Source of the DNA: Tillandsia leiboldiana
Lineage: Eukaryota > Streptophyta > Magnoliopsida > Poales > Bromeliaceae
Length of the DNA stretch: 64,000 bases
Direction of reading: 5' to 3'
NCBI GenBank assembly: GCA_029204045.2
Contig: CM055072.1
Location: forward strand, 9,178,854-9,242,853
A program made the translations under genes and the position numbers. Positions 55,558-64,000 of this stretch are shown piece by piece (position 1 is the stretch's first letter; each line of letters opens with the position of its first letter). The notes under the pieces are model-generated. The model saw nothing but the letters and a program-made list of their open reading frames with translations. It was not told the origin of the DNA and did no database searches.

Positions 55558-55893
55558 TGCTATTGAAAAATACGAGCAAATAAAATTGCTGTGCATAACC
55601 GATCCCAAAATCAGTTAGCTGTGGTAGACAAAATATATTTGAGTATTAAAAAAATATGGATTTATTTTGGTTTATTTTAAAAAATATGGGTTTATTGAAA
55701 AATATGGGTTTATTGAAAAATATGGGTTTGTTTTGAAAGAAAAATATGTTTCAGTGGCAATCGGGCACCCACATGGGTTTTCACCCGATGCCTTTCCCTA
55801 ACTTTTGCCTGTGAGTTTGAATTGTGTTTTCTCACAGCGGGAATCCCATTTTTGCCTGTGGGGTTATACCACAGCCGGGAATGGTTTTTTTTT

Positions 55894-55931
<38 letters not shown>

Positions 55932-56259
55932 TGCTATTGAAAAATATGAGCAAATAAAATTGCTGTACATAACCGATCCCAAAATCAGTTAGCTGTGGTA
56001 GACAAAATATATTTGAGTATTAATAAATATGGATTTATTTTGGTTTATTTTAAAAAATATGGGTTTATTGAAAAATATGGGTTTATTGAAAAATATGGGT
56101 TTGTTTTGAAAGAAAAATATGTTTCAGTGGCAATCGGGCGCCCACATGGGTTTTCACCCGATGCCTTTCCCTAACTTTTGCCTGTGAGTTTGAATTGTGT
56201 TTTCTCACAGCGGGAATCCCATTTTTGCCTGTGGGGTTATACCACAGCCGGGAATGGTT

Positions 56260-56295
<36 letters not shown>

Positions 56296-56380
56296 TTTTT
56301 TTTTTCGTTTTTTTTTTTTTGTTTTTCTTTTTTGTTTTTTTTTTTGTTTTTTTTTTTTGACTGGTTTTTTAAAAATATGA
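54131..56380. repeat. Five long tandem units with hairpins and T-rich tracts
   Basis: GTGGCAATCGGGCGCCCACATG marks units at 54381, 54954, 55392, 55754 and 56127 (spacing 573, 438, 362, 373 bp; length differences lie in the T/C tract). Each unit has stem CTGTGAG..CTCACAG and stem CTGTGG..CCACAG before the tract, and after it GTGCTATTGAAAAATA and a CCGATCC(C/T)AAAATCAGTTAGCTG block. The first unit has an inner 91-bp duplication (54413-54594). Confidence 0.85.
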
Positions 56381-56920
56381 GCTTTCCTTTGAACACCATT
56401 CTTTTGGATGTAGGTGAGTAGGTGAGTAGGTGAGCTATTTACCTACGGGTTGGTGAAGATGATTGGGTATGCCCCCATTAGATTATTTTTTCGATGTTGC
56501 AGTCGAGAAATTGACCATATTTTGCGCATTATTGGGAAATGATAGTAAAGGTAATCATGCCCCCAGTAAAACCAGCTATGTTCATATATGTTGGTGCTAT
56601 TTTCTCGATGTAATCATTAGGATTCACCTTTACCGCTTTTTTTTTTCTTCTTTTTTTTTCTTTTCTTTTTTTCTTTTTTTCTTTTTTTTTTTCTTTTTTT
56701 TTTTTGTTCTTTTTTTCCTTTTTTTTTCTTTTTTTTTCTTTTTTTTTCTTTTTTTTTGTATTTTTTTTCTTTTTTTTTGTATTTTTTTTTATTCTTTTTT
56801 TTTTTGTTTTTTTTTTTTTTTGATTTTTTTTTTTTTATTTTTTTTATTTTTTATATATATATATATATTAGAGGTCTCAAAGATGGAAGGAGAAGTCAGG
56901 TCCCACCGGGCGTGCCATTT
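56381..56920 (-). other. Remnant internal sequence with long T-rich tract
   Basis: AGGTGAGTAGGTGAGT repeats (56410-56435), two fragments with TGCCCCCATTAG and TGCCCCCAGTAAA that resemble minus-strand PPT-side sequence, a T-rich tract (56636-56850), a TA repeat (56853-56868), then the PBS-like site. No protein domain is visible. Confidence 0.55.
56899..56917 (-). promoter_or_regulatory. Probable primer binding site of the Tat/Ogre-like element
   Basis: Minus strand TGGCACGCCCGGTGGGACC, three bases inside the LTR end at 56921. TGG at this place is what a tRNA-primed PBS requires; the tRNA is not assigned. Confidence 0.55.
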
Positions 56921-57482
56921 TGTCTGCGATCTCGAATGACTCATCTCGCGCGGTTTACCTCTGGGGATTCCCGTGGGATGGTATTCGCGATTCAGATGGA
57001 TATTTGTATGTGATTGGATGTACGTGGGTATCAGGTATTGCGGATTCATGACTTCCAATAGACGCAAGCATCTATTGTTAATTACCCCCATGTGATTGGG
57101 GCACCTTCGATTAAGAGACCTTTGCGGGGAGGATAGAATGAATCGTATCCTAATGATTGACCAAATCCTAAGTATATGTGTTAGGGTTTAGCTGGATTTG
57201 AAATTGACTTGATCATGCTTATATGTGTTGAGGACTAGTCGATATTAAACTCTAATTATGTGTGTTAGAGTTTAATTGGGTTCAATTGGCTCTAAGTATA
57301 TGTATTAGAGTCCAATTATATTTGATTCCATATTGGCGTATGTTCCAAAGTGGAGACATGACCAAACCTCAATGATGTGTATTGAGGTGGGTCGGATTTG
57401 ATGTTACTCAAAAGTAGGAGATGGCTAAGTCCTATATGTATTAGGATTGGCCGAGTTTGATATATTTTTCACTCTAGTTATA
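56921..57482 (-). repeat. Right LTR of the Tat/Ogre-like element, first segment
   Basis: Nearly identical to 47579-48140 (TGTCTGCGATCTCGAATGAC onward). Interrupted by a solo long LTR. Confidence 0.85.
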
Positions 57483-60400
57483 TGTCACGCCCCGAGTTCA
57501 AAAACCAGCGTCTAAAATTTTTTTTTTTTAAAATCAGAATTCAAAACCAGCCAGGGCGCAACAGACCGCCACATATATAGAAGAGTCCCAATCCCACTGG
57601 GGATTGAGCCTTTTCTATATATGCACGGCTAGCTCGGCAATCAATCATGTATATCGAGTAGTATCTATCAATCAGGATCAATCAATCATGCATATCAATA
57701 ATATCTCGAATAACATCTCAATGACAGAAATCAACCGGTGTCATCTAATCATGCAAATCTATATGTATATATATATATATCAATCAATCAGGATCAGTCA
57801 GGAATAATCAGGGGATATGTGTATGATAATCGGCTGATCGTGAACAGAAAATCTCAATCACAGGTCTAATCAAGTCAATGTCAATCAGGGAAATAACGAT
57901 ATATCAAGATAGGTCATGTAATCAGCAGGGAATCAAAAACAGGGGTCCGACTGGACTAAAGCAACCAGAGGGCCAAAAAGCTGAGGCCCGGTTCGAAGAT
58001 AACCCACCAGTCAAATCGCAGGCGACAAGACTGAATCGACTGTATGCTCAGAACCAGATGCAAACTGGACAGACCTGAATCAAACATATTGATCAACCTC
58101 GAATTCACTAATCACAACTTAACCCCAGATCCATTTTAAAACCTCTAATTATTTAACTAATAGTGTCATTTGAGCACTGTTTTCGCTCGTTCTTTCAACT
58201 GGAAACTCATTTTAACAAACCGTCACTTCCAGCAGGTGACTTTTAACTTGCTGAACACCGTGCTCACACATTTGTGGCAGCACGCAACCCGAGGCAAACT
58301 GCGGGCCATAAAATTCTTTACTAACATAGCCTTAATGCATTTTTGTTTCTCCGGCTCTTCAAACCCAAAATCTAACGCGAGCACCGCGTCCAGTGACCCC
58401 AAATTAGCCAGGAATACGCTGTTGCGGCTTCGCTAAGGGCCCGGAACTTAGTTTTGTTCCAACATTTCTTTAAAAGGTTGATTAAGCTATAACTTTTATT
58501 TTAAACTTCAAACAGGAAAACTTTGTATATCAAAGTTGATCTGGGCACTGCCAGGACCTCAGTGCTCACCCTGGTTGGAAACCCAGGTGTGCTGGTTCAA
58601 GCAGAACCAAAGCCAAGTTTCATATAAGGTTCACATTGCTCCAAACTTTATTTCACACAGATCAACTTTGATCTGAAGTGAGCATCAAGCTCAAGGAAAT
58701 ATTTGGAACAACTTTCATATTTACAGCAAACCCAAATTCCACATTTTTCCTCTCTTAGGCATTTCATCAAGCACTTGGTGTGCACTTTATACCCACACAC
58801 ATACACAACATTCCCGAGCTCTTTCTCTGCAACCACTGCACCTGGGGTTTTCCAACTTGGAAGGAAATGTTCCTTGGAGTTTTCTCTACATTTCCTGCAA
58901 CTTGGAGCAAGCCAGATGCCAAGTTGGCCGCGGGCTCAAGGAAGAAGATGATGACTCCTTGCTTTGAAATTCGTGATGCTTCAACCAGAAGCTCTGGGAC
59001 CAAACCAAAAGCACCAATAGGTGCTAAATACTTCACTAAAGCTTCCTGTGGCCATGCCCGGTCGACGGGGTGCGGCGGCGGCGGCGGGGAGCAAAGCTCC
59101 ATTTCGAGCTCAACCCCTCTAATGGCGGAATTTAAAAGAGGCTATATGAAGCCTTCTAACTTGGATGGAAGGTTCCTCTGGTCCATACAAAGCTTCCCGA
59201 CCAACCCTCCCCGGCCGGAGTTGGCCGGAACGCCGGCGGCCGAGATTTGATCCCATTTCGAACCCATCTTGGCCGCGCTTCAACCGCGCTGCATGGTTGC
59301 CATGCAAGTCCATGGATGGACTCTAAATGGTCCCATGAAGCTTCTTGGCCATGTTCCCGGCGGTGGGGAGGCTCGCCGGCGCCGGAGCACGAAGCTCGGC
59401 CGAAGTGAAAATTTCCCAAAAAGTAGGGCATAAATCTGCCATTGATCCGCTCGATCATACTCCACCAAATTTGGTGGGGTTGATCCTCATCCCATACAGT
59501 CCATTCCTACCAATTTTTACCCATTTTGGTCTGTTGGTTGAAGAGAACGACCGTGGCGGAGCAAACTTAGGTTTCCGGCGAGAACTTGCTACCGCCGGCC
59601 AACCGTCGTGCATGGGGGGTTCGGGCTGTGCATGGAACCTCACAAGAACCTAACTAACCTACTGCTAGTGGTCTCGGGCTAAAACAAACCGGGGTTTGAG
59701 AGAACCTTACCTTGGCCGAAGTTGTAGAAGATGGAAGAAGCCGGTTCTCTTCCTCCTCCTTCGCGCGGCCACGGCAACCTCCCAAGATGCTCCACAGACA
59801 CCAAGGAAGTCCTCAGAGAACTCCAACTCCACCTTGGAAGAGTTTTGGTCCAACCTCTTCTTTTTCTCTCTATCTCTTGGGTAGCAACAATGGGAGAGGT
59901 GACCCCCCGGCCAACCCATCACCTGGGTTATGAAAGAAATAACTCCTGGGAGTTATGAAATCTCAAGAGTCACCTCGTGTAACTCCCACACGAGTAGCCC
60001 AAGAGACATCTCACATAAATGCAAGATTCTTTTGCAAAAACCTTAAACCCGGTTCAGACCTAACCCTAACCTCCGGGGTCTTCACAGTAGGTACAAAATG
60101 CACCCAACACCCCATGGTTTAAGCCCCTAACAATTTGACACATAAAATTTTAAGTTTTCTTGCAATTTAATCCAATTTTTGGTGTTTTTCACACATTTCG
60201 AGAAAAACCGCTCGTCGTTTTGCGAAATGGACTTCGCCACGACGTCCAGCTCGTCGAGACCTTTCAAGTAGCGTATTTGTTTGGTTCGTTTGATGCTCGG
60301 ATAAAAACTTGTTCCATTAAGTTCGACCAATTACAATGCGTTGCACGCACTCCGATGCACCCGGATCGCCAAACGCGGAAAAACCGTCAGTGCCATTGCG

Positions 60401-60807
60401 CTCAGAAGGTCGAAATTAGTTAGGTTTGACTACTCATGTCGCTAGGTTTGGATTTTAGACAGTGATTCGGCCGACGATAAATCGAGAGGGGTCAAATTCG
60501 AGAGTTACTATTCACTTTTAAGTTGCGGGCCCGCCCGCTTCTTCGCTGATTTCTGGACAATCCGACCGTCGGATCGTCGACAAGTGAATATGAACCTTTC
60601 ATGTTTCGACGAGACGATCCCAATGGTCATCTCGGATTTTCGAGATTTGGCTCGGATTTGAAAGACAATATTTCAGGCCCATTAATTGTGCAAATTACAC
60701 TGCAGAAAAGGGGCACTGTCGCTATCTAAGCCATTTATGATCCAAATTCAACCTGACTTCAATCAATTTCATTTATTTATTTATTTTCAAAATTTCAAGT
60801 TCTTACA
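57483..60807 (-). mobile_element. Solo long LTR (3325 bp)
   Basis: TGTCACGCCCCGAG at 57483 to TTCTTACA at 60807, flanked by TTATA at 57478-57482 and 60808-60812. Removing it restores the match to the left Tat/Ogre-like LTR (AGTTATATGTGCTAG). It contains the hairpin CAATCCC/GGGATTG (57589-57606), a GC-rich domain, and minus-strand splice-like sites (GTAAGG near 59710). GC-rich open frames at 58.7-59.5 kb are LTR body. Confidence 0.9.
57589..57606 (-). other. LTR 3'-end variable-stem hairpin (CAATCCC/GGGATTG, loop ACTG)
   Basis: The same stem as at 5582-5599 but a different loop, in the same position relative to the terminus. Confidence 0.6.
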
Positions 60808-62573
60808 TTATATGTGCTAGAATGAGAGATTGACTAACCCTAAGTATATGTATTAGGATTAGTTGAGTTGATTTGGATGAACTCTAAGTATATGGGTTAG
60901 AGCTCGATCAAATTTGATTTGACTAAATTCTAAGTATATGATTTAGAATCCAGTCGTTTTGAATATGATTTTGCCTTAATTATATGTGTTAAGGCGATGA
61001 GATTGAATGGGTTTTGGGTTTTGTTTATGAATTGGATTGGGCTTTGGGTTTTATTTGTGGGTTGGAATGGGTTATCAGTTTTATTTGTGGATCAAATGGG
61101 TTTTGGGTTTTATTTGTGGGTTAGAATGGGTTATCGGTTTTATTCGTGGATCAAATGGGTTTTGGATTTTATTTATGGACTCGGCTTATATTGTATATGG
61201 ACTGGATTTGGGACAGTATGTGGACTGAGCCTATATCATATGTGGATTTGATTCAGTGCCCACATATGGTCTGGATTGGAACCCGTATATGGATTGGGCC
61301 TTACGTCATATGTGGATTGAATTTGGGATCCGTATGTGGGTTGGATTTGGGACCCGCATATGGATTCGGCCTTATGTCATATGTGGATTGGATTTGAGAT
61401 CCGTATGTGGATTGGATTTGAGACCCGTATATGGATTGGGCCTTATGTCATATGTAGATTGGATTTGAGATCCGTATGTGGATTGAATTTGGGACCCGTA
61501 TATGGATTGGGCCTTATGTCATATGTGGATTGAATTTGGGATCCGTATGTGGGTTGGATTTGGGACCCGCATATGGATTGGGCCTTATGTCATATGTGGA
61601 TTGGATTTGAGATCCGTATGTGGATTGGATTTGAGACCCGTATATGGATTGGGCCTTATGTCAAAAGTGGATTGGATTTGGGATTCGTATATGGATTGGA
61701 TTTTATTTTTATATGGGTAAATTTGAGGCCTTCATATGGGGTGAGCCTTATTGAGTTCATTTATTAGTCCTTTTTGAATCGGACTTAGGCTACAAGTTGA
61801 TTAGGACTCATTTGAATTTTGTCTCGATTCAAAGAAATTCCTATTATTTCAATATCCCCTTTTATTTTATTTTATTTGGCGTCCGAAGAAAATTTTCTAA
61901 TTTTATCGGGGAAACACCGTTATTTTATTTTGATGTGGGATCCTATGGAATTTCTTCTTTTGAAATTATTTGGGATCCGAGGAAGTTTCTATTTTTGAAA
62001 TTATTTGGGATCCGAAGAAGAAATTATTTGGGATCCGAAGAAGTCCCATTATTATTATTATTATTATTTTTTTTATCTGACTTGGGATCTAAAAGAAATC
62101 CGCTTTGATTTATATCTGGGATCCGAATTCACTTTGACTTAACCTAAGTTCGGATGTCTGAAGAAATCTTCCGAATCGGTTTTGGGTTTTTGTTGACTTT
62201 CTTCCCTTTTTTTTTTCTTTTTCTTATTTTTCCTTTTCTTTTCAACCTGAAGTAAGGTGCGTCCGCAGAGTTCCCAAACCGGCTTTCAAAGAAATTAGTT
62301 TATTAATTTTTCTTCTTCTTTTTTTTCTCTTTCTTTTCAGCCTGAAGTAAGGTGCGTCCGCAGAGTTCCCAAACCGGCTTTCAAAGAAATTTATTTATTT
62401 TTTTCCTCTTTCTTTTTTTTCTCTTTCTTTTCTCTTTCTTTTCAGCCTGAAGTAAGGTGCGTCCGCAGAGTTCCCAAACCGGCTTTCAAAGAAATTAGCT
62501 TATTAATTTTTCTTTTTTTCTTTTTTTTTTTTTTTCTCTTTTTTTTCTTTCTTTTCAACCTGAAGTAAGGGTC
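60808..62573 (-). repeat. Right LTR of the Tat/Ogre-like element, second segment
   Basis: Collinear with about 48136-49973 of the left LTR, including the 71-bp array and the pyrimidine-rich units, until a further LTR inserts at 62574 (left TSD GGGTC). Confidence 0.85.
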
Positions 62574-64000
62574 TGTCACGCCCCGAGTTTAAAAATCAGG
62601 TCTGAAATTTTTTTTTTTTTTTTTTTTGAAATAAATCAGAGTTTGCAAAACGGGCGTAACAGACCGCCACATATATAGAAAATCCCCTATCCACAGGGAT
62701 AGGGTCTCTCCTATACATGCACGGCTAGGCAAATCCAATCATCAATCAGAGATCAATCAACATCTAAACTAAACAATGACTAAGCAACAGGAAAGATCCA
62801 AATAACCATGCTCACATCAATCTGACATATCCAAATAGTCGAAAGCTGAAATAACATAAACCACAATCATCAGGGGGACAGCTCTATCGTAACAGCCTCA
62901 CTGGATAGTCCCGACATCTCACCACCCGAAAGACCTGCAACAGTCACCCGAGGGTGTGAGACACACCGGAGTGTATCCCAGTGGGCACGACGAGCCGAGA
63001 AATAGATAATCGTACCTACTGGGTACTAAAATCTGCGGATAGTAAAAATCATAGGGTAAAGCTGAAAACAACTAAGATCTACTGATAATCAACAAAAATC
63101 CACAGATAACTGAATAGGCAGGTAATCAAGGGTAATGAAACCGCAAGTAGTAAATGCTGGAAATCAGAATATAACTGTCATAATCAGGCATAAGGGGACT
63201 GCAGATAATAAATGCTGGAAATCAATAACTGTATAAAATCGAGCAGACAACTGAGTGATCAATAACAGGTCTACTAAAAATCAAATAGTAGATACGTAAA
63301 ACAACCTGGCAGGAGGCATAATCATAATACTGTATATAACGAGTATAGAGAATATCAGAATCAATCAGGGTGGTAATCAAGTCTAACTGAAGTAAAGCAT
63401 ACTAGAACATGGAAGTATAACAGCTATGCATCAATCACAAGAATATCAAGTACCCAATCATAAGCCACCATATTGGTCCCACCAGACCTCAGGCAAAACT
63501 GCCCACCTGGCACCACCTGGTTGACATTCCCTCCACTGAGGGTCACGGGTTGCAACTGCTAACCACTTTACCGGTAAAGTACACCACTGCGGGTAGCAAA
63601 TCCGCTAGTGTACGTGAAGTACAACGGTGCGGGCGATCATAATGCAAATGCTCGAGCTCTCGGTCCACTGACCGGATAATCGGCAACATGCCGAGATCCC
63701 AACAGGGAAATCATCTATCATATCGATCAGAATCTATCATGCATATCGGAATATCGAATAGTATCCAACAATCAGGATCAATCAATCATGCATATCGGAA
63801 TATCAACAATAAATCGGCTGACAGGAATCAACAAGTGCCATCAAATCATGTAGATCTATATACTGAAAAAGCTGATGAACAGACATGTATATGGTATGTC
63901 TCATGAAGATCAAGGTCTATCAGAAATATAACAACTGATAAACAGGTACGTAAGATATGTCTCACGTAGATCAAGATCTATCAGGACTAATCATAGGGCA
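62574..64000 (-). mobile_element. Long LTR, runs off the window end
   Basis: TGTCACGCCCCGAG at 62574. T tract, hairpin CCCTATCC/GGATAGGG with loop ACAG (62685-62704), CCCAGTGGGCACGACGAGCCG block, palindrome at 63566 and minisatellite units from about 63720. Solo or complete status cannot be judged. Confidence 0.85.

Larger units (their letters stand above)
47579..62573 (-). mobile_element. Tat/Ogre-like element, minus orientation, internally deleted
   Basis: Left (3') LTR 47579-51750 (TGTCTGCG..GCCAACA); minus-strand PPT GGGGGGCATT at 51751-51760; a 5.2-kb region of tandem arrays and T-rich tracts; a PBS-like TGGCACGCCCGGTGGGACC (minus, 56899-56917); right (5') LTR from 56921, interrupted at 57483-60807 and again at 62574. 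Long LTRs and a hypervariable tandem-repeat 3' UTR are typical of the Tat/Ogre branch of Ty3/gypsy. No gag, pol or Ogre ORF1 is present, so lineage rests on structure. The right end and TSD are outside the window; the left flank is TTATT. Confidence 0.65.

Noticed and set aside
54381..56380. CRISPR-like array (repeats with palindromic parts)
   Set aside because: Units are 360-570 bp, differ mainly by T-tract length, and there are no unique spacers or cas genes; the context is a plant retroelement.
47579..62573. A simple tandem duplication of a 9.3-kb unit
   Set aside because: TG..CA termini, a PPT at the inner edge of the left copy and a PBS-like site at the inner edge of the right copy fit two LTRs of one element better.

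Overview
This window is repeat-only chromatin from a flowering plant. I see no convincing host gene. The plant origin rests on a Ty1/copia Sirevirus with two zinc knuckles and an env-like tail, a Cassandra-type TRIM with 5S rRNA-derived LTRs, a Ty3/gypsy chromovirus-type gag fragment, and a Tat/Ogre-like element with a tandem-repeat-rich 3' region. The species cannot be named from the sequence.

Most of the window is nested LTR retrotransposons, and most boundaries can be set by TG..CA ends plus matching 5-bp target duplications. The commonest family has very long LTRs (about 3.3-4.7 kb). In its sense direction the LTR starts TGTAAGAA.. and ends ..GGGGCGTGACA, and it uses an initiator-Met-type primer site. 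Copies: 1-3699 (+); 4497-24596 (-, interrupted); solo LTR 6959-23415 (-, TSD AGGGG); 24597-28634 (+, 5' LTR plus PBS); 28831 onward (+, interrupted three times); 30292-36538 (-, TSD GACCT); 38112-47142 (-, TSD GTGCT); solo LTR 57483-60807 (-, TSD TTATA); 62574 to the window end (-).

The one intact coding gene is the 1703-residue gag-pol of the Sirevirus (11636-23332, TSD GGGGT), which sits inside the solo LTR at 6959-23415. Downstream of pol it carries a promoter-like block, a possible leader intron and a frameshifted env-like ORF, then the last polypurine tract and the 3' LTR.

Around 28.8-38.1 kb the nest is four deep: a long LTR holds a Cassandra TRIM (29850-37291, TSD AAGAC). That holds a second TRIM (30120-36980, TSD GCTAA), which holds a non-autonomous gypsy derivative (30292-36538). 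From 47579 onward a Tat/Ogre-like element on the minus strand contributes two 4-kb-class LTRs and a hypervariable tandem-repeat region (51.9-56.9 kb), but no gag-pol.

The main unexplained signals are these: (1) an array of short hairpins in the Sirevirus LTR with a constant GTGGATTC loop and varying but complementary stems; (2) a palindrome array with 20/40-bp phasing present both in the Sirevirus LTR and before its env-like ORF; (3) a hairpin near the 3' end of the long LTRs whose stem changes sequence but keeps pairing between copies; (4) a TRIM whose two LTRs differ by a clean 70-bp inversion plus a patch copied from another retroelement family.
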